Shown here piece after piece: positions 1 to 6,035 of a stretch of DNA of 7,807 nt. The notes below the pieces were generated by a model. That model was not told the DNA's origin. It did no database searches and saw only the letters and a program-made list of their open reading frames with translations. The stretch comes from Candidatus Saccharimonadota bacterium (GTDB lineage: Bacteria > Patescibacteriota > Saccharimonadia > Saccharimonadales > Saccharimonadaceae). The DNA is taken from the NCBI GenBank assembly GCA_030528815.1, contig JAUMYE010000050.1:1-7807 (forward strand). The letters run 5' to 3'. Both the position numbers and the translations under genes were made by a program. Positions within the stretch are counted from its first letter, which is position 1. Each line of letters opens with the position of its first letter.

Positions 1-1
1 G

Positions 2-1051
2 ATGGTGATTCAGGAAGCTTTGAAAGATTTTTCAACCGACAGAGTGATATATGTTGGTTTGTTTGGCGATCCGAAGCTTTATCTTCCTGAAGGAGCTGGG
101 GATTATCCGCCGGCTTGCTATGGGCGGGATTTTTCGAGATATAGGGTGATGGTGGGTAATTGTAAGACAAATAGTGGCTCGCTTGGCGCGCGGAATCCGT
201 ACGAACAAGGGGCGTATGGTGGGCGTTATGGCTTGTTTTGTGATGCAAATGATTTTATCTGTGGTGGTTCGCGGAGTCCTCTGTCTAATAATGGTCATCT
301 TAGATATGTGCAGAATCAATCGATTTACATTATGTCTCGTATTGCAGAGATTAGGATTAAGTATTTGCGGTCACATTTGGAGATATATGTCGCCAAGTCC
401 AGCTCTAGAGATATAAGGGATGAAGTTGTGTTGATTTTGCCCGCGGATCAGTATGAGATTATCCGTGGAGATAGGATTAGTTTTGATGCTTCGCAGAGCT
501 TTTCTATAAGAGGTGCAGCGCTGAGCTATTCCTGGGCGCTAAATTGGCAGGAATTGGATGGGAAGGATGCAATCTTAGATTTTGAATTTAGCGATATTGG
601 TGAGTATGAATTAGAAGTTACGGCTTCGACGAGTGCTGGAATAGAAGCTTCGAGAAAGATAAAAGTTGTTGTTAAGGATGGTTTTGAATCGCCCCTCCCC
701 GCTCCAGAAGTCTCCGCTTTAAAGCGTGACGATAGCTCGTTTAGATTGTCTTGGAATAATGTGCCCGAGGGTGCGGAATCTTTGGCAGTCAAAATTGGTG
801 ATGTTTTCTTAGGTTATACAGATTTATCTAACAAAGAATTGATAGTTGAGGATTATGACTTTGAACTAAAAGTGGCTGTAGCTTATATGGATAAGGATGG
901 TAATCTTGGCGAGTGGGTTGAAGTAGAGGTTCAGAATAATGAAGAAAACGCGGCTTTAACTTTGCCGGATATTGGTGGTTGGCTATTCTTGTTCTCTCTT
1001 GCTTGTGTTGGGCTAATAATATCAGTCATAAAACTAATTAGGGATATGTGA
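2..1051 (+). CDS. Surface-anchored cutinase-like esterase with PKD domain (3' part; 5' end outside window)
   Basis: The frame is open at the left edge, so the ATG at base 2 is probably an internal Met. Visible residues 1-125 look like the C-terminal half of a cutinase-family alpha/beta hydrolase: a strand ending in FGDPK (about 21-25), then a cysteine-bracketed CDANDFIC (80-87) whose D84 fits the catalytic Asp, and H99 in GHLRY as the catalytic His. The Ser nucleophile (G-x-S-x-G) must lie upstream. C80/C87 would form the family's usual disulfide. Residues about 142-225 resemble a PKD domain (FDASQSF, YSWAL, GEYELEVTA). Residues 235-311 resemble an Fn3-like beta domain. One membrane helix (about 326-345) followed by a short basic tail (KLIRDM) should anchor the protein with its domains outside. 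The family cleaves ester bonds in lipids or polyesters; the substrate here is unknown. The gene ends in TGA and converges on the next gene. Confidence 0.75.
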   Translation: MVIQEALKDFSTDRVIYVGLFGDPKLYLPEGAGDYPPACYGRDFSRYRVMVGNCKTNSGSLGARNPYEQGAYGGRYGLFCDANDFICGGSRSPLSNNGHLRYVQNQSIYIMSRIAEIRIKYLRSHLEIYVAKSSSRDIRDEVVLILPADQYEIIRGDRISFDASQSFSIRGAALSYSWALNWQELDGKDAILDFEFSDIGEYELEVTASTSAGIEASRKIKVVVKDGFESPLPAPEVSALKRDDSSFRLSWNNVPEGAESLAVKIGDVFLGYTDLSNKELIVEDYDFELKVAVAYMDKDGNLGEWVEVEVQNNEENAALTLPDIGGWLFLFSLACVGLIISVIKLIRDM

Positions 1052-1056
1052 GCAAT

Positions 1057-1091
1057 AAAAAGCGCCCAGAAGCGGATAGCTCCTGAGCGCT
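1057..1091 (-). terminator. Rho-independent terminator of the 82-aa gene
   Basis: On the minus strand a 13-bp stem (1091-1079 with 1073-1061; two wobble pairs) closes a 5-nt loop and runs straight into a U-rich tail (UUUUA). Read on the plus strand the two wobbles become C-A mismatches and no T-run follows, so it acts for the leftward gene and not for the cutinase gene that ends just before it. Confidence 0.8.
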
Positions 1092-1111
1092 CGACGAGAA
1101 GTAGTGGCACT

Positions 1112-1360
1112 CTACGCGAATAGCGTCCACGCAAGCGACTTTGAATCGAACTCTAGTCGGCAGCGGTTTTTGCCAATCAAGCAATCAAAGATATGCTTGG
1201 CGGTGCCGCCGATGAATTTGATGCGAGTACTGGTTGTCTCAGTAATCTCGACTTCGTCGCCCCCTCGTTTGCGGAAGTATAGCGGCTGGCACGGAATCTT
1301 ACTGTAGTTGAAGAGTGCCATGACCTCTACTTTCTCGCCTGTTAATGTTTTATTGTTCAT
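1112..1360 (-). CDS. Small conserved hypothetical protein (82 aa), patescibacterial type
   Basis: Complete gene with a strong Shine-Dalgarno (AAAGGAG, 1373-1367) 6 nt before ATG and a terminator 21 nt after the stop. The protein is short and basic, with no signal peptide or membrane helix, so it is probably cytoplasmic. It begins MNNKTLTGEKVEVMALF, has an RKRGGDEVEITE stretch (30-41), then KHIFDCLIGKN and RLEFDSKSLAWTL near the end. I recall small Saccharibacteria/CPR proteins with the same order (KVEVMA, IEITE, HIFD, YRLEFD, TWTL), but this is memory and not a search, and their function is unknown to me. The beta-strand pattern suggests a small beta-rich fold. The coordinate-matched plus-strand frame (1104-1307) has no ribosome binding site and is rejected. 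It appears monocistronic, with a long leader upstream. Confidence 0.75.
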   Translation of the reverse strand: MNNKTLTGEKVEVMALFNYSKIPCQPLYFRKRGGDEVEITETTSTRIKFIGGTAKHIFDCLIGKNRCRLEFDSKSLAWTLFA

Positions 1361-1500
1361 AAATTACTCCTTTATTTGATTAGAATTTTGGAGTCATTTA
1401 TGTGAGCCATGAATTACTCGGCTCGGTGCCGCCCGTACAAATGACAAATACGTTGCGACGAGATCTCTCGACGTCAGTGACCGAAGTTTGATGTCGTACT
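1361..1500 (-). promoter_or_regulatory. Structured 5' leader of the 82-aa gene
   Basis: If transcription starts about 7 nt after the TATAAT at 1509-1504, the leader is about 137 nt, long for an 82-aa gene. On the minus strand it can fold into a hairpin around CGAG-AGAT-CTCG (about 1474-1458), and into a long arm where TCATTTGT (1444-1437) pairs with ATAAATGA (1401-1394) over 8 bp, enclosing a second stem GAGCC/GGCTC (1424-1420 with 1408-1404). The Shine-Dalgarno at 1373-1367 lies just beyond. No known riboswitch is recognised. Confidence 0.35.
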
Positions 1501-1503
1501 TAT

Positions 1504-1509
1504 ATTATA
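1504..1509 (-). promoter_or_regulatory. Candidate -10 box for the 82-aa gene
   Basis: The minus strand reads TATAAT within an AT-rich run (about 1500-1516). No good TTGACA-like -35 is found 16-18 nt upstream (the position holds AGCATA), so the promoter is only a candidate. Confidence 0.4.
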
Positions 1510-1781
1510 TATTTAGCTATAATCCTTATGCTAGTCTTGAAATTTAGATTTTTGAAGTTGTTTTTATGTGGACAAGTTTACCCTGTTAATTTGTGGCAAA
1601 ACATCGAAAAAGTGGATATTTTGTAGAAAAAGCTGTGAACTTCTGGTGGATTTGTTGTTGATAAGAAAAGTCCTAAGAAAGCGGAAATGCACCGCTTGGT
1701 AGCGGTGCATCTGCGCAAAAGTTAACTCTATGTTTATAATATTAGCACAAAGTTGCTATTTTGTCAATAAGATTATTAAAA
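1510..1781. other. Non-coding AT-rich gap with DnaA-box-like words
   Basis: No convincing gene is seen on either strand: no frame here combines a start, a ribosome binding site and a sensible protein. The stretch is AT-rich. On the plus strand it holds several words close to the DnaA box in one orientation: TGTGGACAA (1567-1575), TGTGGCAAA (1592-1600), AGTGGATAT (1611-1619) and TGTTGATAA (1656-1664). It ends in a perfect hairpin near 1700. An origin or a protein-binding region is possible, but so is chance in AT-rich DNA. Confidence 0.3.
1687..1710 (-). terminator. Perfect 10-bp hairpin, possible terminator of the pseudopilin-like gene
   Basis: ATGCACCGCT (1687-1696) and AGCGGTGCAT (1701-1710) are exact inverted repeats around a 4-nt loop. 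On the minus strand the stem is followed by TTTCCGCTTTCTT, an imperfect U-tract, and it lies about 70 nt after the stop of the pseudopilin-like gene. A weak terminator or 3' stabiliser for that gene is the simplest reading; a protein-binding site is the alternative. Confidence 0.5.
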
Positions 1782-2327
1782 TTATTGATTATCCCCACAA
1801 TAAAACGTGCCGCCTTCGAGAGCATAAATAATAGCTATTTCTCGTTTGCCGTCCGCTTTTGTGAGAAGTGCGTCATCGTTTTCGATGCATTTAGCAGAAT
1901 AATTTACGGAAATCTCGTGCGAACCTTCTGCTGGAATGTAGTCCTGCGGCTTTCCGTCGGCCCAATCATGAATGCTAGAAAAATGATACATTTCGCCGTC
2001 TGGATCAGTAAAGAACTCATCGTTACCTTTGAGGATGTAGTTTTCGAGGAATTTGCCATGAAGACCCTGTTCTTCTGGGAAATTGCCGGCATTGTTTGAT
2101 TGGTAATCCGTGAAAGCCGATAGAACATAGCTCATGTCTTGGCGGCGGTCCGTGTTTCTTTGGCTTCTTTCGAGTGCTTCTTCGGCTTGTTCTAGCTCGC
2201 TATCTTTATGCGAGCCTTTTGGCGCCAGAATAATCGCCGCCACTATAGCGGAGATGCTAATTAATAATGCTATTGTAACGGCTATTATTGCTGCATAGTT
2301 CGTTTTCTTGGGTATATTGTCTTGCAT
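1782..2327 (-). CDS. Membrane-anchored pseudopilin-like protein (181 aa)
   Basis: Starts at an ATG with AAAGGA (2341-2336) 8 nt upstream. A basic, polar N-terminus (MQDNIPKKTN) is followed by one long hydrophobic helix (about 11-34), then a charged, probably coiled helix rich in Glu and Arg (42-64), and a globular C-terminal part. The RRQDMSYVLSAFTDYQSNNAG stretch (starting at residue 61) resembles the alpha1-to-loop region of type IV pilin-like proteins (R-x-x-D-...-Y-...-NN-G-x-x-P, with P84). FTDPDG (106-111) and the end GGTFYCGDNQ also look pilin-like. C147 and C177 could form a C-terminal disulfide. The classic prepilin peptidase site (G followed by FTLIEL) is missing, so it may stay in the membrane. 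It sits alone between two terminators. I see no good promoter in the short gap upstream; read-through from ddl is possible. The function (pilus, adhesion, DNA uptake) is not shown by the sequence. Confidence 0.65.
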   Translation of the reverse strand: MQDNIPKKTNYAAIIAVTIALLISISAIVAAIILAPKGSHKDSELEQAEEALERSQRNTDRRQDMSYVLSAFTDYQSNNAGNFPEEQGLHGKFLENYILKGNDEFFTDPDGEMYHFSSIHDWADGKPQDYIPAEGSHEISVNYSAKCIENDDALLTKADGKREIAIIYALEGGTFYCGDNQ

Positions 2328-2359
2328 GTGTTTATTCCTTTAAGATAATTTTACAACAA

Positions 2360-2387
2360 AAAACGCCCATGTTCTTTTGGGCGTTTT
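2360..2387 (-). terminator. Terminator of the hydrolase-murF-ddl operon
   Basis: AAAACGCCC (2360-2368) and GGGCGTTTT (2379-2387) form a 9-bp stem around a 10-nt loop, 9 nt past the ddl stop. On the minus strand the GC core is followed by TTTTTTG. The A/T flanks make it nearly symmetric, so it could work both ways, but only the minus strand has a gene ending here. Confidence 0.88.
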
Positions 2388-2396
2388 GTTGCGAAA

Positions 2397-3653
2397 TTAT
2401 TTAGTCTTCGTTCCCCAATAACCGGAGAGGATATTAGTATCGAATGAGAAGGTTAGATTCTCTTCTTCTCTAGCGCGCTTGAGACCTAGCTGGATTAGCT
2501 TGTCTAGAAGGACTGGATATTCTGTGCCGGTTTGGCGCCAGAGATGATTAGAAAGGCTGCCAGGAATGGTGTTTACTTCATTGACGTAGATCTTCTCTGT
2601 ATCCTGATCGATAATGAAGTCGATGCGGATTACACCGGAACAGCCAAGTGCATTGAAGGTCTTGATGGCATAATCTTGAATCTTTTCTTTGGTTTTGTCC
2701 GAGATTTTGGCAGGAAGCTCGAGAGATGGATTAGAATTATCCGAACCCATAGTGCCGCCAAATTTGCTGCCTTTGGAGCTTGTCTTGCAAGCGCTATTCT
2801 TGGCGCCTTTCGTGCCCTTTACGCCCTTTGCTCCGCCTTTGACGGAGTTGCCGAGATACTTGTCTTTGTAACTCAAGATTTCATCGACCTTGATTGGGGA
2901 TTCGCATTCTGAAGCCCAAGCATTTTCGTAATCTCCGAGGACTGAGCAGTTTACTTCCTTTAGATTCATGATGGCTTTTTCGACCAAAATCTTTGAAGCG
3001 TAAGTAAAGGCGTTCTCTAGAGATTTTTCGAGCTCTTTCTGGTTCTTTGCGATGCTGATGCCGACGCTGGAGCCAAGGTTGACTGGCTTTACGATAACTG
3101 GGAAGGAGAGAGATTTTTCGATATCTTCACGAAGTTTCTTCTCGTCTTCCTTGTATTCTTTGACGCTATAAAGTTTGCCATCGATAACTGGGATATTGTT
3201 TTCGCGCAAGACTTCTTTACAGGCGAACTTGTCCATGCCGAGTGCGGAAGAAATAACGTCGCAGCCAACGAATGGGATATTCAGCATCTTTAGATAACCT
3301 TGGATTGTGCCGTCTTCGACATTTGTGCCGTGAACGATTGGGAATGCGATATCGATATCTGTATAGATTTGCTCTTTGAGGAGTTTCTTCTCGCAGCGCA
3401 TGAGAACGGTTTTCTCGCCGAGGTTTACAGGAATAACCTGAGTGCTCTTCTTAAGCAAGGCTGGGATGTTCTTGTATGAATTAATATCTGCAATAGATTC
3501 GCCAGCGAACATCTTGTTGTTCTTGGTGATGTATACAGGGATTACATCATACTTTTCAGTATTGATGTTTTCGATTGCCTGTAAGGCTGTAATGATTGAT
3601 ACTTCGTGTTCGACGCTGTTTCCGCCGAAGAAGACTGCGACTTTGATTTTCAT
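2397..3653 (-). CDS. ddl: D-alanine--D-alanine ligase with extended omega loop
   Basis: Joins two D-Ala with ATP to give D-Ala-D-Ala for peptidoglycan, in the cytoplasm. Family motifs in order: GGNSVEHEVS (10-19, with E15), HGTNVEDGTIQG (109-120), GMDKFACKEVL (139-149), VKPVNLGSSVGIS (188-200), RIDF (343-346) and NEVNTIPGS (358-366) with the metal-binding Asn. Y266 in YKDKYL matches the tyrosine of D-Ala-D-Ala enzymes (Y216 of E. coli DdlB, from recall), which argues against a vancomycin-resistance D-Ala-D-Lac type. Length is 418 aa where about 300-370 is usual. The excess is a Lys/Gly/Ser-rich insert (about 268-311) exactly in this omega loop. In the HGxxGEDG motif the Gly is Val (V113). AAGGAG (3663-3658) lies 4 nt before ATG and overlaps the stop codon of the MurF-like gene, so the two are probably translationally coupled. 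Last gene of the operon. Confidence 0.93.
   Translation of the reverse strand: MKIKVAVFFGGNSVEHEVSIITALQAIENINTEKYDVIPVYITKNNKMFAGESIADINSYKNIPALLKKSTQVIPVNLGEKTVLMRCEKKLLKEQIYTDIDIAFPIVHGTNVEDGTIQGYLKMLNIPFVGCDVISSALGMDKFACKEVLRENNIPVIDGKLYSVKEYKEDEKKLREDIEKSLSFPVIVKPVNLGSSVGISIAKNQKELEKSLENAFTYASKILVEKAIMNLKEVNCSVLGDYENAWASECESPIKVDEILSYKDKYLGNSVKGGAKGVKGTKGAKNSACKTSSKGSKFGGTMGSDNSNPSLELPAKISDKTKEKIQDYAIKTFNALGCSGVIRIDFIIDQDTEKIYVNEVNTIPGSLSNHLWRQTGTEYPVLLDKLIQLGLKRAREEENLTFSFDTNILSGYWGTKTK
2721..2852 (-). repeat. Lys/Gly-rich low-complexity insert in ddl, with imperfect 9-nt repeats
   Basis: The part of ddl encoding about residues 268-311 includes a run of K-G-x units (GGAKGVKGTKGAK, 272-284) followed by Ser/Lys/Gly-rich sequence. 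At DNA level the plus strand shows imperfect units around CCCTTT every 9 nt (about 2806-2845), which suggests growth by slippage. The reading frame is kept. Confidence 0.6.
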
Positions 3654-3661
3654 AATACTCC

Positions 3662-5203
3662 TTAATTATAGTTATCTGGCAAATCGTTTAATAGTAGGAT
3701 GTTTAGCTTTTCTGATGGGAAGCGACGTGTTGCGTAGCTAACGCCTTCCTGCGGACTTTTGACATACTGAATCTTGCTTGCGTCGAATTTCTTTGCGGTA
3801 AGCCCTGCTTCGATGGCGGCGGTTTGGCTACCACGGCCGACTAGGTAAACGTGATCGATTTCTTGTTTCGCGATGTGTTCACCGAGCTCTTGATTGTATC
3901 GCTCTTCGTCGTCGCCGAGTTCGATAAGGCCAGGAGTGATAACGACTTGCTTGCCTTCAAATTCTGACAAGGTGTCGACGGCAAGCTTGGAGCTGACTGG
4001 GTTGGAGTTGTAGGTATCGTCGATGATGCTAAGGTTGCCTCTGTTGTTGAGCTCTAGACGATGCGGTGCACCTTTGATATGTTTGAGCGCATACTGAATA
4101 TCTTTGTCCGAAACGCCAAGGTATTTCGCAACAGCAATAGCGCCGGTTAGGTTCTCGGTGTTATGGAAGCCGAGTAGTTTGGCTTGGCATTCTAGCTTTT
4201 TGCCTTCATGATTGATTGTAAAACGCTGGCCTTCGCTTGAAGATTTTAGCTTGTCGGCATAGTAATCTAGCTTTTCGTTCTCGACGCCATAGCTAACAAC
4301 GTTTGCTTTGGTGTGATGCTTCTTGATGTATTGGTTATCGTAATCTAGGAATACGACGCCGTCGTTCTTTGCGACCGAATCAGCAAGCTCAAACTTAGTA
4401 CTAATGATAGTATCGATAGTTTTGAAGGTTTGAAGATGTTGAGGGCCGATGGCCGTAATAATGCCTAGGTCTGGGTTGGCGAGTTCGCAACATTCGGCAA
4501 TTTCGCCCTTCCACATTGCGCCCATCTCACAGATGAAGATTTGATGGGTTGGTTTTAACTCGGTCTTGATGGTTCTAGCGATGCCAAGAGGTGTGTTGTA
4601 ATTCTGTGGAGTTGTTAGGACGTTGTATTTTTGCTTCAAAAGTTCGGTTAGGAAGGTCTTCATGCTGGTTTTGCCATAACTACCAGTGATGCCAATAATG
4701 GTCAAATCTTGATGTTTTTCAAGGATGGCTTTTGCGCTATCGATGTAGCGTTTCTGACCGACTTTTTCGATTGGGTAAAGCACGAAGTTTGCGACGAGGC
4801 ATAGGAATGGCGCAAGAACATTAATGATACCTAGGCGAATAATCGTGCAGTTTAAGTTTGGTTTAATAGAAACAATTAGCGCAGTAATGACGGCTTCGAG
4901 TGCGAAAAGACGAAGAACTCTTCCAGTGATTTTGAATGGAACTTTGGATTTCTTCTTTGGGATAAGTAAGAAGATTGAAAAAGCGAGCACTACTATGGCA
5001 AAAACTTGTAGGATTAGAGGCTCGGTTAAAACTAGAAGACCACAAAGCGACAAGACGCTGCGGAAGACTAGTTTGCCGATATTGCTCTTGCACCAGTGAA
5101 GGTGCATATCGGTTTTGTAGAAATTAAGCTGGAACATGTGCAAGTAGTTTGCGCATGCTAGGGCTAAGTTGATGATTAGTAAAACAATTAAAACGTATAT
5201 CAT
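3662..5203 (-). CDS. murF: Membrane-fused MurF-like Mur ligase (UDP-MurNAc-tripeptide--D-Ala-D-Ala ligase family)
   Basis: Predicted to attach D-Ala-D-Ala (from the Ddl encoded next door) to the muropeptide with ATP. Residues 1-145 hold about four or five hydrophobic segments (roughly 2-20, 45-60, 63-81, 98-113, 121-143). The Mur ligase core follows at once: P-loop GITGSYGKTSMK (171-182), EMGAMWKGEI (226-235), GPQHL (253-257), K270 at the carbamylated-lysine position, GFHNTENLTGA (345-355), HRLE (381-384), DDTYNSNP (395-402) and ELGDDEE (428-434). The C-terminus is NDLPDNYN, without the KGSR-type motif of classical MurF. The usual N-terminal uridine-nucleotide-binding domain is not visible; the membrane module sits where it should be. 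ATG lies 1 nt after the hydrolase stop with no clear Shine-Dalgarno, so translation is probably coupled. Membrane-fused ligases of this sort are, as I recall, common in Clostridia and TM7; whether they use UDP- or lipid-linked substrate is open. Confidence 0.85.
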   Translation of the reverse strand: MIYVLIVLLIINLALACANYLHMFQLNFYKTDMHLHWCKSNIGKLVFRSVLSLCGLLVLTEPLILQVFAIVVLAFSIFLLIPKKKSKVPFKITGRVLRLFALEAVITALIVSIKPNLNCTIIRLGIINVLAPFLCLVANFVLYPIEKVGQKRYIDSAKAILEKHQDLTIIGITGSYGKTSMKTFLTELLKQKYNVLTTPQNYNTPLGIARTIKTELKPTHQIFICEMGAMWKGEIAECCELANPDLGIITAIGPQHLQTFKTIDTIISTKFELADSVAKNDGVVFLDYDNQYIKKHHTKANVVSYGVENEKLDYYADKLKSSSEGQRFTINHEGKKLECQAKLLGFHNTENLTGAIAVAKYLGVSDKDIQYALKHIKGAPHRLELNNRGNLSIIDDTYNSNPVSSKLAVDTLSEFEGKQVVITPGLIELGDDEERYNQELGEHIAKQEIDHVYLVGRGSQTAAIEAGLTAKKFDASKIQYVKSPQEGVSYATRRFPSEKLNILLLNDLPDNYN

Positions 5204-5204
5204 A

Positions 5205-5987
5205 TTAACTTGCTAAAAAGTTTTTTACGATTGCGGCAAAACGTGCGCGGTCTTCTAGGAATGCAAAATGCCCGCAATTCTCGAACATGATCAGTCCAGA
5301 ATCTTCGATTAGGTTTTCCATAACTTCGCCATCATGTAGCGGAGTCTGGTCGTCGATTTCTCCCCAGATTAGAAGGGTCGGTTGGGATAGATTTGGCAAT
5401 AGGTTGCGGAGGTCTTCGTTTACAAGGTTTACGAGAGTCTCGCGCATGACTGGCGTTGCGGCACGATAATCGTCGGAGCCCATTCTGCTTTTTAGATCTT
5501 CTTCTAGGTTCGGAGCGAGCTTCTTGGCTAGCTTGGTACTGATAGCTTTCTTGCCAGCTTTCATAAGGCTGGTTTTGATTTTGGTTACAGTGCTCTTTTT
5601 CTGAACGAGGCCAGCACAGCCGGTCAAAACGATATGGTCAACTTTAAAATCTAGCTCGTCTGGATTCTCGCCGAGCATCTTGATAATGGTGCGTCCACCG
5701 TTAGAGTGACCGATAAGATCTAGCCTGGTAATGCCTTCCTTCTTAATAAACTCTTTGACGAGTTTTGCGTAATCACTAGAAGTTAGTGCTTGTTTTGGCT
5801 CATCTGAAGAACCGCAGCCCGGCATTTCTAGACAATAGACGGTGTGGTTTTCTGAGAAATCGTCAAAAATGCTTTGGTAGGTAGCAATAGTTGTGCCCCA
5901 ACCGGCGAGGACTAGTAGAACTCTTCCGCTACCCTGTTTGACGTAGTGGATTTTTAGTCCAATAAGTTTACAGTAATCTTCTGTCAT
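5205..5987 (-). CDS. Alpha/beta hydrolase, first gene of the murF-ddl operon
   Basis: A 260-aa single-domain alpha/beta hydrolase without signal peptide or membrane helix, hence cytoplasmic. It shows the oxyanion-side LAGWG (27-31), the nucleophile elbow GHSNGG (93-98, S95), D212 in GEIDDQTP and H240 in NCGHFAF, a complete Ser-Asp-His triad, so it should be active. A Lys-rich cap region (about 129-170) contains KKSTVTKIKTS and KKAISTKLAKK. Substrate cannot be told from the sequence: esterases, lipases, peptidases and dehalogenase-like enzymes share this pattern. The stop lies 1 nt before the MurF-like start, so it is strongly tied to D-Ala-D-Ala metabolism, perhaps as an amidase or esterase acting on a peptide or lipid intermediate (inference). 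The start has no Shine-Dalgarno and lies 8 nt after a TATAAT box, which points to a leaderless message. Confidence 0.88.
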   Translation of the reverse strand: MTEDYCKLIGLKIHYVKQGSGRVLLVLAGWGTTIATYQSIFDDFSENHTVYCLEMPGCGSSDEPKQALTSSDYAKLVKEFIKKEGITRLDLIGHSNGGRTIIKMLGENPDELDFKVDHIVLTGCAGLVQKKSTVTKIKTSLMKAGKKAISTKLAKKLAPNLEEDLKSRMGSDDYRAATPVMRETLVNLVNEDLRNLLPNLSQPTLLIWGEIDDQTPLHDGEVMENLIEDSGLIMFENCGHFAFLEDRARFAAIVKNFLAS

Positions 5988-5995
5988 CTATGCTT

Positions 5996-6004
5996 ATTAT
6001 ACCA
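5996..6004 (-). promoter_or_regulatory. Extended -10 promoter of the hydrolase-murF-ddl operon
   Basis: The minus strand reads TGGTATAAT (6004-5996), a perfect -10 with the TGn extension. No -35 is evident at 17 nt spacing, which is normal for extended -10 promoters. Only eight bases (AAGCATAG) separate it from the hydrolase ATG, so the transcript should start within 1-3 nt of the start codon. Confidence 0.7.
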
Positions 6005-6035
6005 TTCAGTGCAATATGGCGCATCTTTAGCAAAG

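Noticed and set aside
1518..1523. Plus-strand TATAAT
   Set aside because: No -35 at proper distance and no plus-strand gene downstream; an AT-rich coincidence.
1789..1797. TTATCCCCA, one mismatch from a DnaA box
   Set aside because: It lies inside the last codons of the pseudopilin-like gene and is opposite in orientation to the other words, so probably chance.
1761..2099. Plus-strand 112-aa frame
   Set aside because: Mirror of the pseudopilin-like gene; no ribosome binding site or recognisable protein features.
2532..2912. Plus-strand 126-aa frame
   Set aside because: Opposite strand of ddl, whose motifs are unmistakable.
2397..3653. VanA-like D-Ala-D-Lac ligase (vancomycin resistance)
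   Set aside because: The omega-loop Tyr typical of D-Ala-D-Ala enzymes is present and no vanH/vanX-like genes are nearby.
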